Positions 10,052 through 19,213 are shown, counted from the first letter of the stretch. The stretch: DNA of 64,000 nucleotides from Streptococcaceae bacterium AF54-32pH5A (GCA_027682205.1 JAQDAD010000001.1:248001-312000), one strand, 5' to 3'. Program-made: numbers and translations. The notes: generated from the letters alone by a model not told the origin.

Positions 10052-10789
10052 CTACTTAACCAAATAAGCAATCAAGGTTATGATCCATAAATGAGCTGGG
10101 TAGAAAATATAAAAGAAATACTTATTCCATATAGTTTGTTCACCACGTTCCCCATTATACAAGGCCATAAAAGGAAAAACAGTGATAAAGAGCCAGTCAG
10201 AGTTGTAAAGCATCATTTCCAGTGTTTGATACCATGTGTCATAGATTTGGATAGAAGTCACTAATAGGAAGGCCCAAAGGAGAGTATAGAGGAGATTTAG
10301 CAATCCCTTACGATTCCGACAAGAGTAACTAATCAAGAGAAATGGTAGTATAGTAATGCCACCCTCAGTAAAAAGACAACCGAAAATCAAGAGTACAGCA
10401 ACCCCAATCCGACGCCATAACTTCTCTTTTTGATCCATCTCTTTTCGAGGAAAACCAAGCCAAAGCATGGTGACACCAATGGCCAAAGTTAAGAAAATGT
10501 TGTTATTAACCATTACTCCCTTAGAGGCAAACAGGACATTGAGCAGACTATTACCTGCGAACATGATAAGAGCGGAACTCCAGAGACGGATGAGATAGTC
10601 TTTCAGATTTCGAGTATGGATGAATCCTTCCATAGCCATATAGGCAAACCAAACTCCCACACAACGGGTCATAGCGTGAAAAATACCTTCCCACAGAGGA
10701 GAAACGATTCCTGTGATATGAGGGATATGGTCTAAAATCATTACTGCCGCCATCAGGTACTTCAACTGCGTCGCATTCCATTTTTTCAT
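10052..10789 (-). CDS. TraX family integral membrane protein
   Basis: 245 residues from ATG 10789, with AGAGG upstream; a longer frame to 10843 lacks such a site. The start MKKWNATQLKYLMAAVMILD HIPH and the motif FAYMAMEGF are characteristic of the TraX family, with about seven hydrophobic segments. TraX of the F plasmid acetylates pilin, but chromosomal Firmicutes members are distant and may be general membrane acyltransferase-like proteins; no conjugation genes are nearby. It is a single-gene unit with a hairpin after it. The function here is unknown. Confidence 0.75.
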   Translation of the reverse strand: MKKWNATQLKYLMAAVMILDHIPHITGIVSPLWEGIFHAMTRCVGVWFAYMAMEGFIHTRNLKDYLIRLWSSALIMFAGNSLLNVLFASKGVMVNNNIFLTLAIGVTMLWLGFPRKEMDQKEKLWRRIGVAVLLIFGCLFTEGGITILPFLLISYSCRNRKGLLNLLYTLLWAFLLVTSIQIYDTWYQTLEMMLYNSDWLFITVFPFMALYNGERGEQTIWNKYFFYIFYPAHLWIITLIAYLVK

Positions 10790-10865
10790 AATAAACCTCT
10801 TTCTTTTTGATCTACATAGAGTATAGCATACATTTCCACGCATAATCGTACACCTATCTTACATT

Positions 10866-10899
10866 TAAAAAGCCTATCTTACATTTTTGTAAGACAGGC
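10866..10899 (-). terminator. Terminator of the polyamine operon
   Basis: On the minus strand GCCTGTCTTACA, loop AAAA, TGTAAGATAGGC, then TTTTT: a 12-bp stem that includes one G-U pair, 35 bases after aguB. A 14-bp direct repeat of part of one arm (CTATCTTACATTT) stands beside it at about 10853. Confidence 0.88.
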
Positions 10900-10933
10900 G
10901 TGAATATCAAAAATTTATTATGAAATGTATCTT

Positions 10934-11809
10934 CTAGTCCGTAATTCGTTGGTACATTTCTGGTCTTCTATCTCGAAACAAGCCCCAGTTTAGACGCTCG
11001 CTTGCTCCCTTATCAAGGTCATAAGTTGCTAACAGAACAGCTTCTCCTTGTCTTTCGGCTTGCTCTAGAATAGCTCCCGTTTCATCCGTCATAAAGGAGG
11101 AACCGTAGAAGTCAAGACTAGAACTCTGTCTACCATTTTCCTCACTTGGAGTGACTTCCTCTAATCCATAACGATTGGCTGCAATGACTGGAACAATATT
11201 TGCTGCTGCATGACCTTGCATAGTACGTTGCCAGTGACCACAACTGTCTGTATCCAAAATTGGCTCTGAACCGATAGCTGTTGGATAAAAGAGCAATTCA
11301 GCACCATTCAATGCAAGACAGCGCGCTGTTTCAGGAAACCATTGATCCCAACAGATACCGATACCAATCTTAGCATAGCGAGTATCCCAAACCTTGAAAC
11401 CTGTGTTGCCAGGTGTAAAATAAAACTTTTCTTGGTAATAATGGTCATCTGGTATGTGGGTCTTCCGATAAACTCCTAACACTTCCCCATCTGCGTCAAT
11501 GACAGCGATAGAGTTATACAAGACATTGCCATCTTTTTCATAAAAACTGATGGGTAAAACGACTTTTAGCTCCTTGGCAATGGTTTTAAAATGCTGAATA
11601 GCTGTATTTTCTGTCACGGACTGGGCATACTGGTAGTAATCATACTGGCGTTCCTGACAAAAATAAGGACGTTCAAACAACTCAGGCAAGAGAACGATTT
11701 GTGCGCCTTTCTCTGCAGCTTGGCGAACTAAACGTTCAGCTGTTTGGATATTTGTTGCCACATCCTTAGCACATTGCATCTGGATCGCTGCAACTCTTAC
11801 ATTTCTCAT
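10934..11809 (-). CDS. aguB: N-carbamoylputrescine amidase
   Basis: 291 residues of the nitrilase superfamily. It hydrolyses N-carbamoylputrescine to putrescine, CO2 and ammonia in the cytosol. The catalytic triad is visible: Glu in LLPELFERPYF (about 43), Lys in YRKTHIPDD (about 120) and Cys in GIGICWDQWFPE (about 157). The substrate-specific pattern FERPYFCQ and the location directly behind agmatine deiminase (9-base gap) fix the assignment. It is the last gene of the polyamine operon and is followed by a strong terminator. Confidence 0.95.
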   Translation of the reverse strand: MRNVRVAAIQMQCAKDVATNIQTAERLVRQAAEKGAQIVLLPELFERPYFCQERQYDYYQYAQSVTENTAIQHFKTIAKELKVVLPISFYEKDGNVLYNSIAVIDADGEVLGVYRKTHIPDDHYYQEKFYFTPGNTGFKVWDTRYAKIGIGICWDQWFPETARCLALNGAELLFYPTAIGSEPILDTDSCGHWQRTMQGHAAANIVPVIAANRYGLEEVTPSEENGRQSSSLDFYGSSFMTDETGAILEQAERQGEAVLLATYDLDKGASERLNWGLFRDRRPEMYQRITD

Positions 11810-11818
11810 CTTTTTCTC

Positions 11819-12904
11819 CTATTCTGGAATTTGTTGGGTGATACAGTGGATATTGCCACCACCTAAGAGAATATCTCTGGCTGCTATTCCGACAACTTTA
11901 CGGTCTGGAAAACACTTGCTGAGGATATCTAAGGCCACTTGGTCGTTTACATCCTCAAACTGTGGAACCAAGACAGCCTTATTGGCGATGTAAAAATTTA
12001 CATAGGAAGCTGCTAGACGTTCCCCAGCATAGCGCTCCTCTTCCCCCTCTTCATAGGTATAGCCTGGTAAATCCTCTTTAGTGACAACCTGACGAATAGC
12101 TGGTATAGGAAGCTTATGAATAGTGAAAGGGCGACCTTTCGCATCTGTTTCCTTCTCTAAAAGGGCAAGGTCAGCTGCAGACATGGCATACTGAGGATCG
12201 CTTTTGTCGTCTGTCCAAGCTAGAACAAGCTCTGCAGGACCAACAAAGGCAGCAACATTGTCAACGTGTTCATTGGTTTCGTCCTGATAAATACCATAAG
12301 GAAGCCAAATAACTTTTTCAGCTCCAAGGCTCTCTAATAAGGTATTCTCGATTTCCTCTTTAGTCAAGTGGGGATTGCGACCAGCGCTTAGTAGGCAACT
12401 TTCAGTCACGAGAATGGTTCCTTGACCGTCGCTGTGTATCGCTCCGCCTTCCAGTACAAAAGGTTTAGCCTCGTAAACAGGTATTTCCAAGGCCTCAGCA
12501 AAATGACTGGCTACTTGATCATCATCTTCATAGTCTTGGTAGAGACCATCTACAGCTCCACCCCAAGCATTGAAAGACCAATCCACGGCTAATTTCTGGC
12601 CTTCATCATTTACAAGAATAGTCGGACCTGTATCACGGGCCCAGGCATCATTGGTGGGAATGTCTAGATAAACAACCGTGTCTCCAAGATATGATTGTGC
12701 TTCAGATAGATAGTCCTGCTCCACCAAAAGATAAACCCTTTCCCCTTCTGCTATGGTCTCGATTATCTGACTAAATGCTTTTTTGGCAGCCTTTCCTTGA
12801 AAGGGCCATGAACCTGGTCGAGTTGGCCATATCATGAGGGTACCATGATGGAGTTCGTACTCTGCTGGCATACGATAGCCTGATTTTTTCGGAGTTTCTA
12901 TCAT
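11819..12904 (-). CDS. aguA: Agmatine deiminase
   Basis: 361 residues of the guanidino-modifying (PPADI) family; converts agmatine to N-carbamoylputrescine and ammonia. Recognisable parts are the N-terminal [30 protein letters not shown], the FNAWGG segment, [14 protein letters not shown], and the C-terminal catalytic cysteine in [12 protein letters not shown] (about residue 354). The ATG overlaps the nspC stop by four bases. Biosynthetic context: the operon opens with a decarboxylase that can make agmatine, so this is the second step of the arginine-to-putrescine route and not the catabolic agmatine deiminase system, whose carbamate kinase and antiporter are absent here. Confidence 0.95.
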   Translation of the reverse strand: MIETPKKSGYRMPAEYELHHGTLMIWPTRPGSWPFQGKAAKKAFSQIIETIAEGERVYLLVEQDYLSEAQSYLGDTVVYLDIPTNDAWARDTGPTILVNDEGQKLAVDWSFNAWGGAVDGLYQDYEDDDQVASHFAEALEIPVYEAKPFVLEGGAIHSDGQGTILVTESCLLSAGRNPHLTKEEIENTLLESLGAEKVIWLPYGIYQDETNEHVDNVAAFVGPAELVLAWTDDKSDPQYAMSAADLALLEKETDAKGRPFTIHKLPIPAIRQVVTKEDLPGYTYEEGEEERYAGERLAASYVNFYIANKAVLVPQFEDVNDQVALDILSKCFPDRKVVGIAARDILLGGGNIHCITQQIPE

Positions 12905-14028
12905 GATAATCTCCCTTTAAAGTCTTGGTAGCCAAAATCTTTGACTAGACCGCACTCACCCTGCTCGTCCATAAGATAGAGACTTGGCAAGCCAATACCG
13001 TTAAAGGTATTATTTTTAACAAATGAGTAAATAGCCATGTCTTCGAAATAAAGTCTATCACCGATTTGGACTGGATTTTCAAAGCTATAATCGCCAATCA
13101 CATCACCCGTCAGACAGGTATTGGAAGAAAGTCTATAGGTGTGGGCTTTTTCCTGAGCCTCAAATCCATTTCTCAAAGGTGGACGATAGGGCATTTCAAG
13201 TACATCTGGCATATGGCAGGTCGCGGAGGCATCTAAAACCAAGATCTCCATACCGTTTTCGACAATATCCAATACCTCCGTTGCTAGATAACCCGCATTT
13301 AACGCAATGGCCTCACCCGGCTCGATATAGACGTCAAGATTGTAAGTTTTTCGGATACGCTTGATTTCAGAAATCAGCAAATCCACATCGTAGTCGTCTC
13401 TTGTGATGTGGTGTCCGCCACCCATATTGAGCCATTTTACCTCATTTAAATAAGGACCAAACTGCGCTTCTACTGCTTTCAAAGTTGTCTCTAAATCCTC
13501 TGAACCTTGCTCGCAAAGGGTATGAAAATGAAGTCCGTCCACTAAATCAAACAAATCACTAGGTATCTTGTCTGAAGTCACTCCAAAACGAGAGCCAGGT
13601 GCACAAGGGTCATTGAGAGCGTGGTCACCCTGAGTAGAGCATTGAGGATTGATACGGAGACCTACACTGATACCAGCTGCTCGACAACGAGCCCCATGCT
13701 TACGCAACTGTCTCTCCGAGTTAAAAACAATATGGTCTGTTATCTCAAGCAATTCATCCAAATCCTCATCCTTAAAGGCTGGCGCGAATACATGGACTTC
13801 CCCCGGAAACTCTTCTCTAGCTAGCTTGGCTTCGTAGAGACCACTAGCAGTCGTACCAGATAGATACTGGCTAATCAAGGGATAGGTTTTGTAAAGAGAA
13901 TAAGCCTTCTGGGCAAGCAAAACCTTGCAACCAGCCTTTTCCTGAACCTCTTGTAAAATGCGGCAGTTGGCTTCTAACTTTGCCAAGTCTATGACGTAAG
14001 CTGGTGTTGGTACTTGTTCTAACTTCAT
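12901..14028 (-). CDS. nspC: Carboxynorspermidine/carboxyspermidine decarboxylase
   Basis: 375 residues; PLP-dependent fold III (alanine-racemase-like) decarboxylase. The Schiff-base lysine is in [11 protein letters not shown] (about residue 42), the HFHTLCEQ strand and [12 protein letters not shown] bind phosphate and substrate, and the Cys of [11 protein letters not shown] lies near the dimer active site. It removes the carboxyl group from carboxyspermidine to give spermidine. It starts one base into the stop of the dehydrogenase gene (TAATG) and overlaps aguA, so coupling is tight. Confidence 0.93.
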   Translation of the reverse strand: MKLEQVPTPAYVIDLAKLEANCRILQEVQEKAGCKVLLAQKAYSLYKTYPLISQYLSGTTASGLYEAKLAREEFPGEVHVFAPAFKDEDLDELLEITDHIVFNSERQLRKHGARCRAAGISVGLRINPQCSTQGDHALNDPCAPGSRFGVTSDKIPSDLFDLVDGLHFHTLCEQGSEDLETTLKAVEAQFGPYLNEVKWLNMGGGHHITRDDYDVDLLISEIKRIRKTYNLDVYIEPGEAIALNAGYLATEVLDIVENGMEILVLDASATCHMPDVLEMPYRPPLRNGFEAQEKAHTYRLSSNTCLTGDVIGDYSFENPVQIGDRLYFEDMAIYSFVKNNTFNGIGLPSLYLMDEQGECGLVKDFGYQDFKGRLS

Positions 14029-15287
14029 TAGTCCACCATTTGTGGATTTTCAACCACAACCCATGGCAAACCATACTCATTCAAAGCTTCCATGAATGGA
14101 TCTGGATCCAATTCTTCAAGGTTATAAACTCCTGGTTGTTTCCAAGTTCCGTTCATAACCAATTTTGTCCCAATCATGGCTGGAACTCCTGTCGTGTAGG
14201 AAATGGCTTGTGAACCAACCTCTGCGTAGCATTCCTGATGGTCGCAAACATTGTAGATGTAGATAGTCTTTTCAACGCCATCTTTGACACCTGTAAAGAT
14301 ACACCCAATATTTGTCTTTCCAACCGTGCGCGAACCAAGGCTGGCTGGATCTGGGAGCAAGGCTTTCAGAAATTGGATTGGCACAATTTCTTGTCCGTTA
14401 AAGTTAATAGCATCTGTACGAAGGAGACCAACGTTTTCCAAGCATTTCATGTGAGTTAGATAAGATTGACCAAAGGTCATAAAGAAACGAATCCGTTTAA
14501 CTCCTGGAATGTTTTTCGCCAATGATTCGATTTCTTCATGGTGAAGGAGATACATGTCTTTTTGTCCAATCTGAGGGAAATCGTACTCACGCTTGATAGA
14601 CATAGCTTCGACTTCTACCCACTTTCCATCTTCCCAGTAAGAACCTGGTGCAGAAACCTCACGGAGATTGATTTCTGGGTTAAAGTTTGTCGCAAATGGA
14701 TAACCGTGGTCACCACCATTACAGTCTAAAATATCGATATAGTGGATTTCGTCAAAGTAGTGTTTGAGAGCATAGGCTGAAAAGACACTAGTCACACCTG
14801 GGTCAAAACCAGAACCAAGCAGAGCAGTCAAGCCTGCTTCTTTGAATTTATCTTGGTAAGCCCATTGCCATGAGTAGTCAAAGTAGGCTGTAAAACCAAG
14901 TTCCTTGCAACGTTTCTCATAAATAGTACGCCACTCAGGGTCTTCAGTATCCTCTGCCTCGTAGTTAGCTGTATCGATATAGTGGACACCTGTTGCCAAA
15001 CAAGCATCCATAATGGTCAAGTCTTGGTATGGTAAAGCTACGTTCAAAACGGCTTCTGGCTTGTAGCTTTCGATTAAGGCAATCACTTCTTCAACCTTGT
15101 CAGCGTCAAGAGTAGCTGTCTCAATCTTTGTACTTGTTTTGCCTTCCAGTTTAGCCTTCAAGTCATCGCATTTTGACTTGGTACGGCTAGCAATCATAAT
15201 CTCTGTAAAGGTTTCACTATCTTGACAAATCTTTGAAATAGCAACTTGGGCAACGCCCCCACATCCAATAACTAGTAAACGACTCAT
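14028..15287 (-). CDS. Carboxyspermidine/carboxynorspermidine synthase (saccharopine dehydrogenase-like)
   Basis: 419 residues. The N-terminal Rossmann fold shows LLVIGCGGVAQVAISKI (about 3-19), followed by ASRTKSKCD, consistent with NADP(H) binding. The rest resembles saccharopine dehydrogenase (Lys1) and the carboxy(nor)spermidine dehydrogenase group, e.g. GSGFDPGVTSVFSAYAL. The probable reaction is reductive condensation of aspartate semialdehyde with putrescine to give carboxyspermidine, which NspC then decarboxylates. Annotation as a lysine-pathway saccharopine dehydrogenase is common, but the adjacent nspC argues for the polyamine role. It overlaps speE by four bases. Confidence 0.88.
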   Translation of the reverse strand: MSRLLVIGCGGVAQVAISKICQDSETFTEIMIASRTKSKCDDLKAKLEGKTSTKIETATLDADKVEEVIALIESYKPEAVLNVALPYQDLTIMDACLATGVHYIDTANYEAEDTEDPEWRTIYEKRCKELGFTAYFDYSWQWAYQDKFKEAGLTALLGSGFDPGVTSVFSAYALKHYFDEIHYIDILDCNGGDHGYPFATNFNPEINLREVSAPGSYWEDGKWVEVEAMSIKREYDFPQIGQKDMYLLHHEEIESLAKNIPGVKRIRFFMTFGQSYLTHMKCLENVGLLRTDAINFNGQEIVPIQFLKALLPDPASLGSRTVGKTNIGCIFTGVKDGVEKTIYIYNVCDHQECYAEVGSQAISYTTGVPAMIGTKLVMNGTWKQPGVYNLEELDPDPFMEALNEYGLPWVVVENPQMVD

Positions 15288-16144
15288 TTTTTTCCTTCCT
15301 CTTCTTCTAAGATATCCTCTACATACTTAGGCAACATAAAGGCTCCCACGTGTAAGTTTGCAGTGTAGTATTCTGTGAAAAGCTGACGTTTTTTCCAGCC
15401 TTCCTTGTCAAAATCTTTGATAGGGTGGTATTTTTTCGATGCAAATCCAAACAACCAATAGCCAGCTGGGCTAGTTGGAATATGTGCCTGATAGACCCGG
15501 CTGATTGGAAAGGCTTGATTGACCTTGCGGTGCATGCTTCGGCAAGCTGACTCATCCTCGTCAAAGAAGGGACTCCCATGCTGATAGATCATGATGCCGT
15601 CTTCTTTCAAGGCTCTGTAACTGTTTCCGTAAAATTCCTTGGTAAAGAGTCCTTCCGTATGTCCAAATGGATCTGTTGCATCGTTGATGATAATATCGTA
15701 GTCATCTTCGCAGTTTCGCAAAAAGCGTAGCCCATTTTGGTAGTAAATGGTAACACGAGGATCATCTAGCCCTGCAGCAAAGTCTGGGAAGTATTCTCGA
15801 CAAACCTCAACCAGCATCTCATCCGGTTCCACAATATCGATTTGCTCCAGTTCTGGATAGAGGGTTAATACTTGGGCAACACCACCGTCACCACCCCCAA
15901 TAACCAAGACTTTCTTGGGATTGGGATGGACAGCCATGGGAACGTGAACGGTCATTTCGTTGTAGACGAAATCATCCGCATCTGAGAATAAGACATGCCC
16001 ATTTAAAATCAGTATTTTCCCAAAAGCTGGCGTATCCAAGACTTCGATATCCTGCCATTCACTTTTACCAGCGTAGAGTTGCTTGGCAGTTCTCAGGGAC
16101 AATTTCACATCTGGAGTATGAACTTCAGAAAACCATAAATCCAT
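15284..16144 (-). CDS. speE: Spermidine synthase-like aminopropyltransferase
   Basis: 286 residues with the spermidine synthase fold. An N-terminal beta domain ends in ILNGHVLFSDADDFVYNEM, followed by a SAM-type Rossmann domain with VLVIGGGDGGVAQVL (about 80-94), an acidic loop DIVEPDEMLVE and the DATDPFG catalytic loop. Deviations from canonical SpeE are YNEM where YHEM is usual and GGVAQVL where GGxxREV is usual. No S-adenosylmethionine decarboxylase (speD) is in the window, so the source of the aminopropyl donor is unclear. The ATG immediately follows the decarboxylase stop (TAGATG). Confidence 0.85.
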   Translation of the reverse strand: MDLWFSEVHTPDVKLSLRTAKQLYAGKSEWQDIEVLDTPAFGKILILNGHVLFSDADDFVYNEMTVHVPMAVHPNPKKVLVIGGGDGGVAQVLTLYPELEQIDIVEPDEMLVEVCREYFPDFAAGLDDPRVTIYYQNGLRFLRNCEDDYDIIINDATDPFGHTEGLFTKEFYGNSYRALKEDGIMIYQHGSPFFDEDESACRSMHRKVNQAFPISRVYQAHIPTSPAGYWLFGFASKKYHPIKDFDKEGWKKRQLFTEYYTANLHVGAFMLPKYVEDILEEEEGKK

Positions 16145-17605
16145 CTAGTTCTCCTTTCTCTTAATGACGTTGATGTGATTGACCTCTGGATCTTCCGTCC
16201 CTTGGAGGGAGCAACCACGTTCCTTGGCAAATTGGATATAGTCTACAATTTCTCGTGTAATGCGTTCACCAGGAGACAAGATAGGAATGCCTGGAGGGTA
16301 ACACATGACAAATTCTCCACAGACTTGTCCAACAGATTGGTCCAAGGTCAAACTTTTTCTCTCTGAATAGAAGGCTTCTTGTGGAGACATCACTAACTCG
16401 GGCTGAATATATTCTCCAGCTATCAAGTCCTTTCCATCTCGTGAGTAGAGTCTCTTGATGTCAGCCAGAGCACCGACCAAACGCTCGATGTCTTGGATGC
16501 GGTCACCAATCGAAATATAGGCTAAGATATTGCCGATATCCCCAAACTCGATCTGAATGTCGTATTCGTCTCGTAGGAGGTCATAAACCTCAATACCTGT
16601 TAAGCCAATACCCTGAGTGTAAACTGACAGCTTTGTCACGTCAAAATCACAAACGGACACTCCGTCTATTAACTCTTTTGAGTAGGCATAGTAACCACCG
16701 ATAGCATTGATTTCACGACGAGCATACTCAGATAACTCAATGACTTTCTCAAACGACTCTTTACCACGAAGGGCTAGATTGCGACGTGAAATATCCAAAC
16801 TAGACATTAACAAGTAAGAGGCGGATGTTGACTGGGTCAGGTTTATAATCTGACGAACGTACTCAGGATTCATCTGCTCCCCGATAAGTAAAATGGAGCT
16901 TTGGGTCAAACTCCCACCAGACTTATGCATAGAGACCGCTGCCATATCAGCGCCAGCATCCATAGCAGATAGCGGCAATTTATCTGTAAAATGCAGATGA
17001 GCTCCATGGGCCTCGTCCACTAAAACAAGCATGCCAGCTTCATGAGCCATTTCCGTCAATCCCTTTAGATCTGAACAAATCCCATAATAGGTTGGATTGT
17101 TGATTAGGATAGCCTTGGCATCTGGATGTTCCTTTATAGCTTGTGCAACACGGTCATTTTCAAGACCTAATGCGATGCCGATTTTAGGATCTACACTCAT
17201 CTCGATATAGATGGGAATGGCACCACATAGAACCAATGCATTAATAGCAGATTTGTGGACATTACGCGGCAGAATAATCTTATCTCCAGCCTTGCAGGTA
17301 GAAAGGATCATGGTTTGAACAGATGATGTTGTTCCCCCAATCATTAAGAATGCGTGGGCTGCTCCAAAAGCATCAGCTGCTAGCTCCTCTGCATCCCGAA
17401 TAATCGAAATGGGATGGCCTAAATTATCCAAGGGTTTCATAGAATTGACATCAATGCCAACACATTTTTCTCCCAACAATTCAACAAGTTCTGGATTTCC
17501 CCGTCCGCGTTTGTGACCTGGTACATCAAAGGGAACAATCCGTTTCTTTCTTAGCTTAATCAGACCTTCATAAATAGGTGCCTGATTCTGATCTAACTTT
17601 TTCAA
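16145..17605 (-). CDS. cad: Arginine/lysine/ornithine decarboxylase (biosynthetic, fold I)
   Basis: 486 residues; PLP fold I decarboxylase of the short, response-regulator-free type (compare Bacillus SpeA). The PLP lysine is in AAVSMHKSGGSLTQSS (about 232); GGTTSSVQ and LVDEAHGAHLHF are the ring-stacking and aspartate segments. Database names alternate between lysine decarboxylase (cad) and arginine decarboxylase (speA). The agmatine deiminase and carbamoylputrescine amidase in the same operon favour arginine to agmatine as the physiological reaction. The start codon is TTG, with AAGGAG six bases upstream. It is the first gene of the operon, behind a long structured leader with a terminator. 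Confidence 0.9.
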   Translation of the reverse strand: MKKLDQNQAPIYEGLIKLRKKRIVPFDVPGHKRGRGNPELVELLGEKCVGIDVNSMKPLDNLGHPISIIRDAEELAADAFGAAHAFLMIGGTTSSVQTMILSTCKAGDKIILPRNVHKSAINALVLCGAIPIYIEMSVDPKIGIALGLENDRVAQAIKEHPDAKAILINNPTYYGICSDLKGLTEMAHEAGMLVLVDEAHGAHLHFTDKLPLSAMDAGADMAAVSMHKSGGSLTQSSILLIGEQMNPEYVRQIINLTQSTSASYLLMSSLDISRRNLALRGKESFEKVIELSEYARREINAIGGYYAYSKELIDGVSVCDFDVTKLSVYTQGIGLTGIEVYDLLRDEYDIQIEFGDIGNILAYISIGDRIQDIERLVGALADIKRLYSRDGKDLIAGEYIQPELVMSPQEAFYSERKSLTLDQSVGQVCGEFVMCYPPGIPILSPGERITREIVDYIQFAKERGCSLQGTEDPEVNHINVIKRKEN

Positions 17606-17668
17606 GATATACTCCTTTACCGTATTTTTAGTTCCTCAAAAAGATGAGGGTAATCAAAGGTTGACTTA

Positions 17669-17999
17669 TGAAAAAAGAGCAGGTTTTCACCTGCTCTGCA
17701 ATCTTCTGACGTTTTTATTTTGGTTTCTGTTGAGTATGTCTGTTCCTGATGTTTCCTAACTCTCTAGTAGCAAATATTACGTACTTTATTGATCGTTTCA
17801 CAAGATGACGTGTGCTTTCACCACACTAAAATTTATGAATTAGGACAAGCGTCCTAACATCAACTTATAAAAGTAGGCTTTTAACCCTATCAATAATGTG
17901 GCTTTTCAACCACGCTTCGGCATTCAACCCTGCCTGTCCGTAGGCATTTTTTACTCGGGTTTATATTTGCTAGAAAACATCTTCTCATTTTCTAAGCCT
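17669..17999 (-). ncRNA. Structured leader or small RNA upstream of the polyamine operon (unassigned)
   Basis: About 330 nt between a strong promoter and an intrinsic terminator. Read on the minus strand: a 5' hairpin (17971-17977 with 17988-17994); a long-range helix of up to 10 bp joining 17963-17972 to 17768-17777; a helix AACCC/GGGTT (17957-17961 with 17926-17930) enclosing hairpin TGCCT/AGGCA (17931-17946); hairpin GTGG/CCAC (17898-17913); hairpin TTAGGAC/GTCCTAA (17840-17857); and hairpin GTGTG/CACAC (17810-17826). The terminator closes at 17676-17697. I found no convincing coding sequence in it and do not recognise it as tmRNA, RNase P, SRP, a T-box or a lysine riboswitch. It could be a cis-acting attenuator/riboswitch for the decarboxylase, or an independent RNA. 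Confidence 0.7.
17670..17697 (-). terminator. Intrinsic terminator in the leader of the polyamine operon
   Basis: AGAGCAGGT, loop GAAA, ACCTGCTCT, then TTTTTT on the minus strand: a nine-base-pair stem. It ends 65 bases before the TTG start of cad, and no clear promoter lies between them, so operon expression may depend on read-through or antitermination. Confidence 0.9.
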
Positions 18000-18003
18000 T
18001 ATA

Positions 18004-18032
18004 ACTATATCATGTTTACAAGAGCTTGTAAA
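18004..18032 (-). promoter_or_regulatory. Promoter of the polyamine leader RNA with overlapping dyad
   Basis: Minus-strand -35 TTTACA (18027-18032), 17-base spacer, extended -10 TGaTATAGT (18004-18012). A dyad of two eight-base arms, TTTACAAG and CTTGTAAA with two bases between (18015-18032), covers the -35 and spacer and looks like a repressor operator. Confidence 0.75.
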
Positions 18033-18120
18033 GTATTTTGTGAAAGTTTTTTAAAGAATTTCATTTTTTGTTCGCAAAATAGTATTTAACGATAAAAAGA
18101 AATCGTTTTAAATTGAAATC

Positions 18121-18156
18121 AAAAAACAAAAACAGGAACTAAATCGATTAGTTCCT
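18121..18156 (-). terminator. Terminator after the 338-residue membrane protein gene
   Basis: Minus strand: AGGAACTAA, five-base loop, TTAGTTCCT, then GTTTTTGTTTTTT. The 60 or so bases between it and the polyamine promoter hold only AT-rich sequence. Confidence 0.85.
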
Positions 18157-18196
18157 TTGTTGAATCGTAAGTATAGTCAGATATTCAAAATCTTAT

Positions 18197-19213
18197 CTAC
18201 TTATCTCGTGCTACTTGAACAGCTAGTTCAAAATCAGTCATCATATAATTTTCATCTAGGCGGATGAGACCATAGTACTCATTCCAAAATAGCGAATCAC
18301 TGTTGCTGGACCACTTTAATCCATACCATAGTTGAGTGACATCACTTGTATTTGATGGTGGAATTGACCATAGATGCTTCTTGAAAGTTTCTTGAACAAG
18401 AGAAACATCCAGTCGTGTAGTCAAGTCAAGTTCATTTAATTTGAAAGTAATAGAATGTTTTTTCGCTGCCTCAATACTGTCCTTGTTAAATCGAACCTGA
18501 ATAACCTTAGAATCTTCTATAGCCACATCATGGTCCTCAGCACCGTAAAAGGAAATACTGCCCAGTACTATGCCATCTTTTACTAGGAGATAGGGAGCGT
18601 AAGGAACAGCATTGCTATCAAGCCTGAAGCCTTTTTCGATGGTAACTGTTTTATCTCCAGGATACTTTTGGAAACTGTTACTTGTCAGGAGGTCTTCATA
18701 GTCGCTACCACCATCGCCCTGTCTCACATAGATGTCAAATCCAGCGTCCATCAGCTCACTGGATTTAGTTTCAGCTAAAATGATTTTACTTTCATTAATT
18801 TGTAAAATCGGTGCTTGAGGTGGCAAACCAATCGTGAGATTAAACATGATTCCTACTAGAAAGACAAGGAAGGTTATAAGGAGGGCAAGCATAGACTTCC
18901 CAGTTCGTTTTCTTGCATTGAAAAGGGCCATTAGAGCAGGTAGGAGAATCATTTTGGTTAAAATAGAATTCCCCACACCGCCTCTATTTAAGGTCTGAAA
19001 GGCAAAGATCCCTGCGATGACAATCAGTGTCAGGTAGATCAAAATCTCGCCTAGACCCAGTTTTTCTGTTCGAGTTTGTTGATTTACAGGAGTTTCGTAC
19101 AATGACTGTCCATTCTCTTTCCTCTTTTTTAGAAAAAGATATAAGCCCAGACCTAGCAGCAGATTAAAGATTGCAAAAGCTATTAAAGTACCTATAATCA
19201 CCGTTCTACCCAT
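18197..19213 (-). CDS. Uncharacterised membrane protein with C-terminal outer domain
   Basis: 338 residues; no family recognised with confidence. Four hydrophobic segments (about 3-27, 53-73, 83-98, 106-128) lead into a roughly 200-residue hydrophilic domain that should face outside. The domain begins PILQINESKIILAETKSSELMDAG, a pattern shared with the divergent neighbour at 19466. AAGGAG nine bases before the ATG supports the start. A small membrane ORF overlaps its 5' end by eight bases. It is terminated at 18121-18156. It may be a surface-exposed stress or immunity protein, but nothing in sequence decides this. Confidence 0.75.
   Translation of the reverse strand: MGRTVIIGTLIAFAIFNLLLGLGLYLFLKKRKENGQSLYETPVNQQTRTEKLGLGEILIYLTLIVIAGIFAFQTLNRGGVGNSILTKMILLPALMALFNARKRTGKSMLALLITFLVFLVGIMFNLTIGLPPQAPILQINESKIILAETKSSELMDAGFDIYVRQGDGGSDYEDLLTSNSFQKYPGDKTVTIEKGFRLDSNAVPYAPYLLVKDGIVLGSISFYGAEDHDVAIEDSKVIQVRFNKDSIEAAKKHSITFKLNELDLTTRLDVSLVQETFKKHLWSIPPSNTSDVTQLWYGLKWSSNSDSLFWNEYYGLIRLDENYMMTDFELAVQVARDK

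Noticed and set aside
10052..10789. TraX-like gene as evidence of a conjugative element
   Set aside because: No relaxase, type IV secretion or integrase genes are nearby; chromosomal TraX-like genes are common in Firmicutes.
17860..17930. GCCGAAGC in the polyamine leader resembles part of the lysine riboswitch (L-box) core
   Set aside because: The other L-box landmarks (AGAGGTGC near the 5' end and GGGCTATCTC near the 3' end) are missing, and the helix layout differs.
17669..17999. The leader as tmRNA or RNase P RNA
   Set aside because: No tag reading frame or GGTTCGAxTCC/CCA end for tmRNA, and no GAGGAAAGTCC or ACAGAACC-type cores for RNase P.
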